64,000 bases of DNA. Origin: Palaemon carinicauda (taxonomy: Eukaryota > Arthropoda > Malacostraca > Decapoda > Palaemonidae). The stretch is from positions 32,224,327 through 32,288,326 of the forward strand of contig NC_090766.1 of assembly GCF_036898095.1 (NCBI RefSeq), read 5' to 3'. A program made the translations under genes and the position numbers. This document shows positions 1 to 11,025 of the stretch, in pieces; the first letter of the stretch is position 1, and each line of letters begins with the position of its first letter. Below the pieces are notes generated by a model. The model was not told the DNA's origin. It made no database searches and saw only the letters and a program-made list of their open reading frames with translations.

Positions 1-850
1 TCACTTGGCGAAGCCAGAAGGAGATTGAATTCTTAGAAACTGGTTTCTTTATCCGGCCAGCCAAGACGAATAAATTCTTGATCTCTGGGCGGAATTTTGC
101 TGTCCTCTCCAGGTACTTCCTTACTGCTCTCACGGGACATAAGAGTAAGTCCTTTGGGTTGTCTGACCGAGGGATGGCTGGTACTGAAAAGCCCTCGAAC
201 CGAGGATCCCAACAAGCTGGGTTCTGTGTTTTGGCCACAAAACTAGGGACGAATTTAAAGGAAGCCTCTCGCCATCCTTTCGAGTGTGAGACCTCGTAAG
301 AGAGCCCGTGCAACTCACTAACTCTCTTCGCTGAGGCCAGGGCTAAGAGGAAGACTGTTTTGAGGGCGAGTTCCCTGTCTAAGGAGTCCTTGAGCGGTTC
401 GAAGGGCTGCTCAGGCAGGGCTTTGAGGACTCTAGCAAGGTCCCCACTGCGGTACCCTCACTTCCTGGGGGGGACATGACTGCTCAAAACTTCGGATGAG
501 CATCGAGATATGTTGGGAGGCTCCCAAGTCAATACCCTTAAGGAGGAAGACCTGTCCCAATGCTGCACGCACTCCTTTAATGGCCGAAATAGACGAGCCC
601 ACATCATCCCTAAGGTATACCAGAAAGTCTGCAATGTCATGAATGGACACCCTTAAAGGTCTGATATCTCTGGAAGCGCACACCATTTCACGAAGACCGC
701 CCATTTCGCTTGGTAGACTGCCGTCGAGGAACGCCTTAGGTAGCCTGACATCCTTGTCGTGGTCCTTGATGAGTAACCATCCTTCTTCAGGAGCTTCTCG
801 ATAACCTCCACGCGTGAAGGCGGAGGGATCGAGGGTTTTTGTGCCACCTG
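1..850 (-). pseudogene. Tyrosine recombinase of DIRS copy A, partial and frameshifted
   Basis: The protein would insert the circular retrotransposon DNA. Its N-terminal DNA-binding part is visible around 850-650 (MSGYLRRSSTAVYQAKW) and continues in another frame at 704-432 (VSIHDIADFLVYLRDDVG). Further left, fragments resembling copy D's catalytic core continue to base 1 (KRVSELHGLSYEVSHSKGW near 290-350, holding the first catalytic Arg). The HxxR and Tyr part lies outside the window. At least one frameshift separates the two halves. Assignment rests on the close match to the complete recombinase region of copy D. Confidence 0.7.
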
Positions 851-2700
851 TGAAAGCGAGGTTGACGGAGCAGATCTGGCCTGTCTGGGAGTGGCCAAGG
901 AGGAAGGAGAGCTAATTCTTTTAGGTCTGCGAACCACTCTCTCTCCGGCCACCGAGGCGCTACCAAAGTCATTGTTATGTTGGTCGCCGACCTCACTCTG
1001 TTTAGCACTTGTCTGATCAACCCGAAGGGAGGGAAGGCATAAACATCGAGGTTGTCCCAAGGATGTTGGAAGGCGTCCTCGAATGCTGCTGACGGCTCTG
1101 GGACTGGAGAACAGAACACGGGAAGCTGGGCGTTCAGACGTGTGGCGAACATGTCTATCACTGGGGAGCCCCACTTCAGGATGACTGCCCGAGCTACCTC
1201 CGGGTGTAGGGTCCATTCTTAGCCTATCACTTGACCCACCCTGCTGAGGCCGTCTGCCAGCACGTTTCTCTTTCCCGGGATGAATCTTGCTATCATTTCG
1301 ATCCCTTCCTTTGCCGCCCATTCCAACAGTTCCGTCGCTAGGGCGCATAGCTCTTTTGATTTAAGGCCCCCTTGTTTCTTTATGTAGGCCACTACCGTGG
1401 CGTTGTCGCACATCAACGCCACGGTGTTTCCTCGGAGGAGATAAACGAATTCCCTACACGCTCTCAACACGGCCACCATCTCCAGAATGTTTATGTGTCG
1501 TGCCGCCTCCTCGCTGGACCATTTGCCTCTTGTCGATTTTCCCAGCAGGTGCGCTCCCCACCCTTCCTTTGATGCATCCGTGAACAACAGCATCTCCGGA
1601 GGGTCGGGTGCGAAGAGCATTCCTTTCCCAGTATTCGACCTGTCGTTCCACCATTGCAGGACGTCCTTTGTTTCTGGAAAGACAGGCACTACTGTGTGGA
1701 GTTCCCTTCCCTGGGTCCACACCTCCTTCAGGTTCCATTGAACCGCCCGGAGTTTGAGCCTCCCCTGCAGTACTAACTTCTCCAACGATACCAGGTGCCC
1801 TATCAGTTTCTGCCAATTCTTGGCCCTCCTGGGCTGGTCCGTCAGGAAGGGTTGCAGAATTCGTTCCAGATTCTCTAACCTCTCCCTTGAGGGGAAGGCT
1901 CTCACTAACTGGGTGTCCAGGACCATCCCCAAGTAGGTCATCCTGGTGTCGGGATTCAACTGGGATTTCTCCCAATTGATCGTGATCCCCAATTCCTTGC
2001 AGAGCCCGAGCAACTTCACGCCTTTCTCCCTCAGTTCTTCCTTTGTGGCTGAAAGAAGCAACCAATCGTCCAGGTATCTGATCAGTCAGATGCCCTGCTT
2101 GTGCGCCCATACCGAGACCGTCGTGAATACCCTCGTGAACACCTGAGGCGCTGAAGACAGACCGAAGCAAAGGGTTTTGAACTAAAGGACTTGGGACTCC
2201 CACTTTATCCTGAGGAACTTCCTGCTGGAAGGGTGCACGGGGATTTAAAAGTAAGCGTCCTTGAGATCGAAGGGACATTAGGAAATCTCCCTCCCTCAAG
2301 GACGCCAGCTCTGTCTTCGGAGTGTCCATCTTGAAGTCCGTCTTTGAGACAAACTTGTTGAGGGCTGAGAGGTCTATGACCGGTCTCCACCCTCCTGTTG
2401 CTTTCTCCACAAGGAAGAGCCTGCTGTAGAACCCCAGGCCAGGGTTCTCCACTGATTCCAATGCTCCCTTGGCGATCATGGATGACACCTGTTCCTGCAG
2501 AGCCGCCTGTTTCCAGAGGTCTTTGGGAATTAACCACTCGGCCCTCTGAGCTGGGATGAGTGGGGGAGGTTCCGTCAGGAAGGGAAGCCTGTAGCCTTCC
2601 TTCAGGACCGCTACTGTCCAGGGATCTGCACCGAAATCCTGCCATGCTTGCCAAGAGTGTCTGAGGCATCCCCCTACTTGAGGCTCCTGCAGGAGTAGGG
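787..2700 (-). pseudogene. Reverse transcriptase / RNase H / methyltransferase-like region of DIRS copy A
   Basis: The RT part starts near 2690 and shows SRLFLVEKATGGWRPVIDLS. A one-base insertion near 2265 shifts the frame just before the DLKDAYFQIP-type motif, followed by CAA-to-TAA in the corrected frame. The YLDD active-site motif (RYLDDWLLLS) is at 2050-2080 but preceded by an in-frame TGA at 2085-2087, where copy D has Arg. RNase H follows with LLFTDASKEGWGAHLLG and LMCDNATVVAYIKKQGG, both catalytic acids present, at about 1680-1360. A region resembling the Dam-like methyltransferase domain of DIRS (DMFATRLN, YAFPPFGLIRQVLNRV) lies at 1161-900. Inactive because of the frameshift and stops. 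Confidence 0.8.
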
Positions 2701-2711
2701 GGCCTCATCTC

Positions 2712-5162
2712 CTACCTCCTTCTGGAGGAGCGGCCGGACCGACCTCTCCTTGTGTTACCGTAGGAAGGTCTAAAGGCCAACTGAGGTGCCGTGTTACCCC
2801 TACGGGGGGGCTGCGAGGTTTGTAGCCAAGGTGCCGAAGGAGAGTCCCTTCGAGGTTGTGTCGGTGGTGCCTGGGAGGAGTGAGGGACGTCCACTGATGG
2901 TCTCCTATGCACTGGCCGCCTCATAGGGGTAGGCCTATGTTCTACGTCCTTCATCTTTCTTACCCTCTCCATGGTGTCTTCCACCATCTTGAGGGGGAAG
3001 ATGGATTCATCCCATACTGAGGAATTCCTTAACCTCCTCGCCTCCCTGTCCGGCAACTTCCTTATAATTTTGCTGAGGACTGTGTCTCTCTTTCGCAGAA
3101 CCCAGTTCGTGGCCACCGAGAGAGATCGGGAAGACAAAAACTTGAGGGCCTTGCCCCCTGAACTAATAAGATCTTTCAACAAGGACTGATTTTCAGGAAG
3201 GGAGAGATCGTGTGATGCTTGAAAACCTACCAAGGTGCAGGCCCACCAGTCTAACCAGGAGGATACGTATACTAGGTCTTGAGCCATGTCCTCCATCATG
3301 GAGGTCTCCGTCGGGGAAAAGCAAACGGGGGCCGTGGAAGCCCTGTCCTCTGCAGCTCCTTGGTTCAAAGAGGTCACTGCTGCTTCCGCTGCGCGGGGAC
3401 CTCCACGACGACCCTCTGGCACGTAACCTCTTCTGAGTTTTCAGTCCCGGCATCAACTTCGAGGAACTCTGACTTCTAGGGGCATCAGCTAGACCAGCCA
3501 GGTACCTATCTATGTGCTCCATCCCCAGCCTGACGTCAAGAGCTAGAAGGAGAGCTAAGGAAGGTTTCTGCTGTACCGGACCTTCCACCAACCTAGTCAG
3601 TCCGGAGAGCACGGCCTGTTCCGCCGAGAGCTTGGGCTCGTCAAGACGGTGATGGCGTCTTATCAGGGCCAGTACTTTACGGTAAGAGGAGATGTCGTCA
3701 GACAAGCACTCCCCTCCTTCCACCAGGGCCTCCGTCACCAGTTCCTCCACACGGGTACCCTCCGTAGCGGTGGGAGGAACATCGCTGGACGGGTCTGCCC
3801 GTGGCACGGGCTGCTCTGCGTGGGCGAGGGTATCCGTCATGGGAATACCTTGGCCTGCGGGAGACTCCGTGGTTGAGAAACTCAGGTGGACCGACGGGTG
3901 CCCTTGGTGCTTAAGGAAGTCCCCCAAGGTGCCCGTGGTTGACGCCATGCCTTCCGTCCGACGCAGTGCGTCCTTCCGTTTGAAAGAAGAAGCGGAGGCC
4001 TTCACTTGATTAGATTCGTCACAGGGGACTTGGTTGGACCACCCCTGACGTAAATCTGGTCTGAAGGAGGAGAACGATGGGTGAGACAGAGGCGACGAGG
4101 CTCTAGGAAGCCACCCGGAAGCGGCCGCGGCTGTGGTAACCCTAAACAGCTCGCTCCAGGGTACCGTGCTGCTCACCCACTCCTTCGACTTACTTCTTTT
4201 CGCCCTCTTCTTGGAGGACTTGGACTCCTTCTTCCATTTTCCGGAACGGGAGCGGGACTTCTTCTTCCGGGACTTCTCCCGCTTCCTCTTCGTAGACTTG
4301 CCGTTATCGTCCTCCAACGAAGAAGAGTCTGATGACGCGGATGACGATGAGGAGGAGGAGGAATCCACCGAACTGCCTGAAACGTCCAACACCGCAGGGT
4401 GGACTCCTCGTCGCTTCTTTGGTGTCGGGGGTTGAAGAAACACGGGCGGGAGCATAGAAGGGGGGGCTGGGGGAGATCGAGTACTGTAAACCTCTTGTGG
4501 CCGAACCATTGCTCGAAGTCTTCCTCCCTTCTCAAGGGCGACCTGAAGGGAGTCCTTGGCGCCTCCCACGAGGAGGGGTCAGAATTAGACGTGCTACCTT
4601 TCTCGGCGTCTCCCCCGGCAGCAGAAGCACCTGAAACATACATCCACGATTCTGGGGAAGTATCAACACCTGCCTTCCCCCACATAGGATCTACAGTGGA
4701 GACGTGACCTGTAGGCACCAGGACCTCATCTCCCACGCAAACTCCCGCACTTCCCTCAGGCCCCGCACATGCCTGCACAACACCAGAATTCCCGTCCCCA
4801 GGTATATCAGACTCTTGGGGAAGGGCAATGGGCCTCTTCCCCGCAAAGGACTTACCTCGTCCCCTAACCTGGGTAGGGGAAGCAGGAAGGGAGCCCCGAT
4901 CTGACGAGGCGCCCGGGGAAACCAAAGGAGAAGACACGTTGGCATTCTTGGGAGACTTCTTCACCGCTTTCTTCTTTTTGGTGCGGTAGAGCACCCACTG
5001 GATCTCATTCCAGGACTCGCACTCCGGACACGTGGAGGTAGGGGAACACACTTTGCCCCTACACGTCGAACACAAAGAGTGGGGATCCACTTCGGGCTTA
5101 GAAAGGAAAGCCCCACAAGATTTCCCGGCCACAGGCCCAGGGCAACGACGAGGCTGCTCCAT
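2712..5162 (-). pseudogene. Gag-like protein of DIRS copy A, split over three frames
   Basis: The start is the ATG at 5162-5160. The N-terminus has a Cys/His cluster (RRCPGP, CGAF, DPHSLCSTCRGKVC, CPECESW) that looks like a zinc-binding module shared by all copies here. The first frame (5162 to about 4500) passes to a second (about 4500-3440) holding a Ser-rich acidic stretch, a Lys/Arg/Ser basic stretch (KREKSRKKKSRSRSGKWKKE) and a conserved SYRKVLALIRRHHRLDEP block. A third frame (3422-2712) has SLSVATNWVLRKRDTVLSK and an Arg-rich tail ending SGRSSRRR. Two frameshifts are therefore needed. Gag presumably packages the element RNA; that role is known for the family, not seen here. Confidence 0.75.
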
Positions 5163-5294
5163 AACACAACACTAAGTCACCAAGAAATACAGGGATACAA
5201 AGGAAAGGTTAAGGAAATGAACACGTGGGTAGCGCGTGGTAGACACAAAGGGTCGCACAGGGTAAGAGAGAGCGCGGTGAGATGATGATCACGT

Positions 5295-5489
5295 CGGGAC
5301 CAGAAACTTATTGAAGAGACGTCCTGAGCTTGCACGCTCTCCGACCCCAGGTCGCGTTTCACTCCGCCTGAGGTTAGCCCCTTAGAAAACGGGAATAGGG
5401 TAAACTACACAAAAAGCTGGTCAGTTAGGGTAGAGTTACCAGTAACTCCTAAGAAGGTAGCTCTAGGTAAGTACCCAGTGTTGGAACAA
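5295..5489 (-). repeat. 5' inverted terminal repeat of DIRS copy A
   Basis: The sequence from 'gaccagaaacttatt' to 'gtgttggaacaa' is colinear with the right ends of copies B (13080-13292) and D (45500-45707). It contains 'ctaggtaagtacc' on the plus strand, a close match to a 5' splice-site consensus. Confidence 0.8.
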
Positions 5490-5499
5490 TGTAGAATTA

Positions 5500-6235
5500 C
5501 TTGCATACCTTGTACTTAGTACAGACAGGAACAGTTTGGTTGGATCTGAGTGCAAAGGAAGGTCAAAATTATGAAAAATCTTATGCAAGATGCATTGAGA
5601 ACTAACTGAATGATGGTGCCAGAGATTAATATCCAGATCAGGAATAAGAAATTAATTAGACAGCAAGTTTTTATTCCACAAATAGTCAGCAGCTGAAGAC
5701 CAGAAAGGAGAACAATACTCAAATATGGGTAAAATGAAAAACTTTCCTCAGGATAGATTAATCAGCAAAAATATCAAAACACTTTCTCAATAAACCAATT
5801 TTTTTTTGTCCAAATGAAGAAGAAAATAACCAGATGTGTTTCTAAAAAGTAAAGTTGCAATCAATAATCATACCTAAAATTCTAAAGGGGTTGTATTTGG
5901 TTGAAAGAAACATTGTCACTGCAATGATCTGGATGTTGGAAAGCCACTGTCCTTGACGTTCATCTTCATCTCCCCAAAACTTGCTTTAAGCACTCGTTTT
6001 AGCTAGATCTCTTATCAAGGGATTCAGCTACGAGTCTACATTCAGGAAAGGACATTGATTTAAAGAAAAGTGGCATCATTTGCATATGCAACAAGCCTGT
6101 TTTCCTGGCTAAACCACATATGATGCTTATTACGTAGTACAGTATAAATAATGGGACAAGAGCGCCACTCTGATGCCATCAACAACTACTCAAGAATCCA
6201 TTACTAAAATTTCAATCATAATGCAGAGAAAAGAC
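5500..6235 (-). pseudogene. Jockey-like LINE reverse transcriptase fragment, decayed
   Basis: Translated on the minus strand in shifting frames, this stretch shows recognisable LINE RT pieces. Near 6200 there is a VVVDGI-like segment of the palm. Near 6090-6120 the frame reads HMWFSQENRLVAYANDATF, where the expected YADD active site has become YAND. Near 5940-5970 is FGEMKMNVKDSGFPTSRS, and at about 5690-5600 a C-terminal region EYCSPFWSSAADYL with a LWHHHSVSSQCIL segment that corresponds to the LCHRR-type region of Jockey RTs. Many stops and frameshifts make it a relic. It lies between DIRS copies A and B. The clade is judged from remembered family patterns. Confidence 0.55.
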
Positions 6236-6714
6236 CCACCTTCTCATGATTAAAACAACCAAAGACCAGCACTAAAGTAAAGGTCAATTACACAAACTTC
6301 CTCACCACAATCAAGGGAAATTGTAAGGACACTATTCACCCTAAGACCTTTACAAAAACCAAACTACAAACTAGGTAATTGAAGATTGCCTTCAGCATAC
6401 CTATTCAGACGTTTAGTAAAAAGATGTTAAAAAATCTAGATTATATGGGCATTATGGAAATTGGGCAGTAACAAACAAAGCTTGAGCTACCGTAAACACA
6501 TTACCAATTCTCCAAGTACAAAAAGAACCTCTTCTTGCAAACTTGAAAAAAATAACAAATCTTTTGAGCTATAAAATCATATGTCTTTAAAAAAACCAAA
6601 GAAAAAATATCATTTGGGTCTATACCTCCATAAGCACCAAGGTCCAGTAAACGTGTCCTAATTACATGGGACTGAAAAGCTGAACTAGTTAGTTTAGCTT
6701 CAGAAAACAGGAAT
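6236..6714. other. AT-rich spacer, nothing recognised
   Basis: AT-rich sequence between the LINE fragment and DIRS copy B. No convincing reading frame, splice pair or repeat was seen. The LINE relic may extend into its left end. Confidence 0.4.
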
Positions 6715-7103
6715 ATCACAAATTTTAAGTAATTTTTATTTTTCCTAACAATACTTACCTCGAACTACTTTCTTAGGAGTATCTGGGATCTCCTCCCAAC
6801 CGACCAGAGTTTTGTGTAGTTTACCCCTAGTCCCGTTTTCTATGAGGGGTAACCTCAGGTGGAGTGGAACATGCCCTGAGGCTATCCCCCAGGTCAGAGA
6901 GCATGCTTGCTCAGGTCTCGATCTCCAGTAAGTTCTTGATAGCTTAGGTATCTATGAAGTCCAGCAAGGCACTCGGGGTAGGATGGGCGGGCCATTACCC
7001 AAAAGTAGTTCGAGGTAAGTATTGTTAGGAAAAATACAAATTACTTAAAATTTGTGATTTGTTCCAACACAGAATACTTACCTCGAACTACTTTCTTAGG
7101 AGA
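6715..7103 (-). repeat. 3' inverted terminal repeat and internal complementary region of DIRS copy B
   Basis: 6740-6930 is the inverted partner of 13085-13275. The segment 7001-7103 carries, in one strand, the sequences of both element termini fused head to tail, which is the template that lets DIRS cDNA close into a circle. Confidence 0.85.
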
Positions 7104-7319
7104 CCTATACCTTAGGAGGTGGGAGTGTCCTTCAGGACCTAGAGACCGTGACGAGAATAGAAGAGAAACCTAGGTAGGAGATTAAGTTCTGCCGACCTCA
7201 AAGAAAACACGAGAACAAGGGAAAACTACGCAAAAAACCATCTTAGTGTCTATGTAACTCACTTCTTTAAGAATCCTAGGAGACATGTCCTTCCAATGAT
7301 AGTGTATCCCATGGCAGTT

Positions 7320-8640
7320 TCAGGGGAGCCATTTCCGGAAAGGAAATAGGGGAAGGAAGAACAAGGGCTCAGGAAGGAACCTGTGTCTCTTGGACTCGCT
7401 ACCCTTAGTTACCACTGGGGCTACACCCATAACCATTTGGAGCGCGGAAATTACGGGACCACGCGAGAACCCGCCCAGGGACTTTCTCGAGTAGTCCTTC
7501 AAGCAGTGAGCCGTAAAGGTCGACTGGTTAGACCAAGTACCTGCCCGCAGGCTTTGGCCCACTGCCATGTTCTTCTCAAATGCCAAAGAAGCATTTAGAC
7601 TCCTAATGCTGTGGGGTCTGGGCTTTCTTGGAAAGGGGACCCCTGCACTACTGTAGGGCCTGACGATCACTTGCCTTATCCAGAAGAAGAAAGTGTTCTT
7701 GGAGACTGGCTCCTTCACAGTCCTGAGGAAAATAAACAGACTCTTGATCTCGGGATGAAGTCTAGCTGTCTTTTCTAAATACTGCCATACTGCAAGTCCC
7801 TCGGGTTGTCCGAGCGAGGGATAGCTGGCACTGGGAACAATTCCATTTTGGGGTCCCAAACAACTGGATTCTGAGTCTTGGCTACGAAGGAGGGTAAGAA
7901 TCTGAAAGTAGAATCTCGCCAACCCTTCGAGTGTGAGATCTCGTACGACAGGCCAGGAATCTCACCTACTCTTTGCTGATGCCAGAGCTAAACGAAAGAC
8001 TGCCTTGAGGGTGAGCTCCTTGTCTAGAATGTCTTTTAGAGGCTCGAAGGGAGGTTCCAAAATCAACTTCAAGAACCCTAGCCACATCCCCCTGGGGCAC
8101 TCAAACGGCTTGAGGGAAAAACGACTGCTCGAGGCTCTTGAAGAGCGTCGAGATCTACCTGGAGGCACCCAGGCCTATGTCCTTCAGGAGGAAGATTTGG
8201 GATGGACATGCCCACTTCGTCCCTGAGATAGACCAGGGAGTCTGCTATCTCGTGAATGGAGGCCCTTAATGGCCTGATGTTCTTCGAGGAGCACCCCTTA
8301 GAAAAGGTAGCCCACTACGCCTGGTACACCTCGACTGACGAACGCCTCAGGTACCCTGCCCTCCTTGATGCTGGCCTCGACGGAAATCCTTCCTTTTTCA
8401 GGAGACCCTCGATAACCTCCACACGTGAAGGAGGGACCAAGGGTTTTCGTGGAACCTCTGGAAGTGAGGCTGCCGGAGAAGGTCTGGTCTGTCTGGAAGT
8501 GTCCCAGGTGTAAGGCATGCCAGTTCCTTTAGATCCGCGAACCACTCCCTCTCTGGCCACCAGGGCACTACCAAAGTCACCCACAGGTTGGCCGTCCGTC
8601 TCATTGGAAGGCATCCTCGAACGCTGCCGCTGGATCTGGC
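7320..8640 (-). pseudogene. Tyrosine recombinase of DIRS copy B, inactive
   Basis: The C-terminal catalytic part reads in one frame at 7922-7320. The HxxR box is HSIRS (HDIRG in copy D). The segment TFTAHCLKDYSRKS has Cys where copy D has the presumed nucleophilic Tyr (FTAHYLKDY). The N-terminal half, with LKKEGFPSRPASRRAGYLRR, is in other frames at about 8400-8330. Loss of the Tyr together with several frameshifts means no recombinase activity is expected. Which Tyr is the nucleophile is inferred from its spacing after the conserved GTW. Confidence 0.7.
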
Positions 8641-10060
8641 ACAGGAAAACAGAACACGGGGAGCTGTGCGTTTAGTCTCGTGGCGAAGAGGTCGAACACC
8701 GGCGAGCCCCACTTCAGGGAGATGGTTTTGACCACTCAGGCCCTACCACTCGACCCTTCCAGTTGAGGCCGTCGGCCAGGACATTCCTCTTCCACGGAGA
8801 GAACCTGGCTGAAAATTTAATTTGCTCCACTTCAGCCCATCCTAGGAACTCCATCGTGAGATTGCACTGTTCCTTCGACTTTAGTCTTCCTTGCTCTTTC
8901 ACGTAGGCCACCACCGTGGCGTTGTCGCACCCCGGATCCCCGGAGCTTCCCTGGGGTAGATGGACGATCCTCATCTCCAGCACGTATATGTGCAGGTTCG
9001 TCTCCTCGACTTCCCATTTACCTTTTGCCATTTTGTCGAGAAGATGAGCACCCCATCTCTCCTTGGATACGCCAGTGAACAGGAGCATCTCCAGAGGGTC
9101 GGCAGAAAAGGGCATTCCCTTGAGGGTGTTCGTTCCGATTGCTACCACCCCAGGACCTCCTTCATCTCTGGGGACACCAGGACTATCTAGTGCGGGGAGT
9201 CCTCTCAGTATTTGCCAGACCTTGGCTCTCCTGGGTTGGCCCGACAGGAAGGGCCAGAGTATCTGTTTCAGGGTGTCCAGTTTCTCCTAGGAGGGGAAGG
9301 CCCTCGCCCTCCGGGAGTCTAGAACCAACCCTAGGTAGGTCATCCTGGTGGAGGAAATCAGCCGGGACTTCTGGTTGATGATGACACTCAAGACGTTGTA
9401 GAACTGCAGGAGCTTCTCGTCTTGCTCCCTCAGTACTTTCTCTGGGACTGAAGGCAACAACCAGTCACCTAAGTACCGAATCTGGCGGACGTCCTGTTCG
9501 TACGCCCAGCCTGAAACTGTTGAGAAGACCTTCGTGAAGCCCTGAGGACTGTCGACAGTCTGAAGCATAGGGTTTAGAACTGCCATGTTTTGGTATTCCA
9601 ATTTTCCCTTAGGAACCTCCTGTTGGAGGGATGAACAGGGACCTGGAAGTAGACGGCTTTGAGGCCTATGGACCTCAGCCGTTCTCCTCCTTCAGGTCGC
9701 TAGGGCCGACTTCGGAGTGTCCATCTTGAAGCCGGTGTTGTACACGAATTGTTGAGGGCTGAAAGGTCTCCAGAACTCTGTCACCTTTTCCACCAGGAAG
9801 AGGCTGTTGTAGAACCCTGGACTCGGTTCTCGACTGGTTCTACTGCCCCTTTCGCCAGCATTGCCGAGCCTTCTTCCTGCAATACTGCTACTCTCCAGGG
9901 GTCTCTGGATGCCATCCACTCCGCCTGTTGATCTGGGATCCGAGGTGGAGGTCCACTAGGAAGGGAAGCTTGTACCCCTCCTTTAGTACTGCTACGGTCC
10001 CCGGATCCGCTCCGTGGTCCTGCCATGCATGCCAATATCGTTTGAGGCATCCCCCACCTG
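8640..10060 (-). pseudogene. RT / RNase H region of DIRS copy B, inactive
   Basis: RNase H is readable at 9148-8714: LLFTGVSKERWGAHLLDK has Gly in place of the first catalytic Asp (LLFTDAS in A and D), then CDNATVVAYVKEQGRLKS and SPWKRNVLADGLN. RT fragments lie at 9920-9287, where the active site reads RYLGDWLLPS instead of RYLDDWLLLS. Further fragments match the DIRS RT N-terminal region (FLVEKVTEFWRP). Several frameshifts and a deletion between RT and RNase H shorten the region compared with copies A and D. Confidence 0.7.
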
Positions 10061-10439
10061 AGGCGCCAGCAGGAGTAGAGGGGGCCTCCCCACCTAACTC
10101 CTTCGAGAGCCGCGGCCTGAACGCCCTCTCCTGGAGTCTGAGTAGGAGGGTCTGAAGGTTAACTGAGGAGTCGAAGCTCCCCTATGGGGGGGGGGGGGGG
10201 GCAAGGCAAGGGAAAGATTACGTGTGCCAAATTCTACATCCGACGGGCGGACCGAAGAGGCACTGGGCAAAGGTGCGGGGCTCCCTCTCCAGCGGCCACC
10301 GAGACAGGCACTGGAGAGGCAATAGCCCCGTTCGACTTGCTCAGGGAAAAACCACTCTGCCTTCATCACGGATGGAGCCGTCATGGGCCTACCCCCTCCC
10401 GGGGAAATCCGTGGGGTTTAAGCACCCTGCCATGTCAGA

Positions 10440-11025
10440 GGCCTCTTCTGATGCCTGGATGGGGCTGGCCGGGACAATGGCACGGCTGGCCCCATCACGG
10501 ATGGAGCCGCCGGAACGGAGGTATCCGTCATGGGTGCGTCAGCGGCCACCTCCAATGCTTGGATGGGACTGGCCGGGACGATGGAGCGGCTATCTCCATC
10601 ACGGATGAAGCCACTGGGACGGAGGTACCCGTCATGGGTCTACCCCTTCCCGGGGAGATCTGTGGGGTTTAAGTACCCTGCCATGTCAGCGGCCTCCTCC
10701 GATGCTTGGATGGGGCTGGCCGGAACGATGGCACGGCTGGCTCCATCACGGATGGAGCCGCCAGGACGGAGGTAGCCGTCATGGGAGTGTCAGCGGCCAC
10801 CTCCAATGCTTGGATGGGGCTGACCAGGACGATGGCAGAGCTGGCTCTATCACGGATGGAGCCGCCGGGAGGGAGGTAGCCGTCATGGGTGTGTCCGCGG
10901 CCACCTCCAATGCTTGGATGAGGCTGGCCAGGACAGTGGCACGGCTGGTTCCATCCCGAATGGAGCCGCCGGGGCGGAGGGAGTCATCATGGGTATGTCA
11001 GTGGCCACCTCCAATGCATGGATCA
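10440..11025. repeat. 104-bp minisatellite inside DIRS copy B Gag region
   Basis: About five units beginning 'cctccaatgcttggatg' and ending 'gtcagcggcca'; the clearest consecutive starts are about 10799, 10903 and 11007. One interval carries an extra insert that resembles 'ctaccc...ggggaaatccgtgggg' at 10380-10430. Units differ by substitutions. Long plus-strand frames here are a by-product of the repeat. Confidence 0.75.

Larger units (their letters stand above)
1..5489 (-). mobile_element. DIRS-like tyrosine-recombinase retrotransposon, copy A (3' part outside window)
   Basis: Reading on the minus strand, the order is 5' inverted terminal repeat (about 5295-5489), Gag (5162-2712), reverse transcriptase/RNase H/methyltransferase-like region (about 2700-850) and the N-terminal part of a tyrosine recombinase, cut by the window start. 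The 5' end 'ttgttccaacac' (reverse complement of 5478-5489) matches the ends of copies B and D, so A belongs to the same family. Its ORFs carry several frameshifts and stops, so it is not autonomous. DIRS elements replicate through a circular DNA inserted by the recombinase and leave no target duplication; none is visible at the right end. Confidence 0.85.

Noticed and set aside
4133..4435. Acidic plus-strand frame (Asp/Glu run)
   Set aside because: Antisense of the Ser-rich and Lys-rich coding stretch of DIRS copy A Gag.
6501..6719. 72-codon minus-strand frame
   Set aside because: It ends inside the DIRS copy B terminus, and composition reflects AT-rich sequence.
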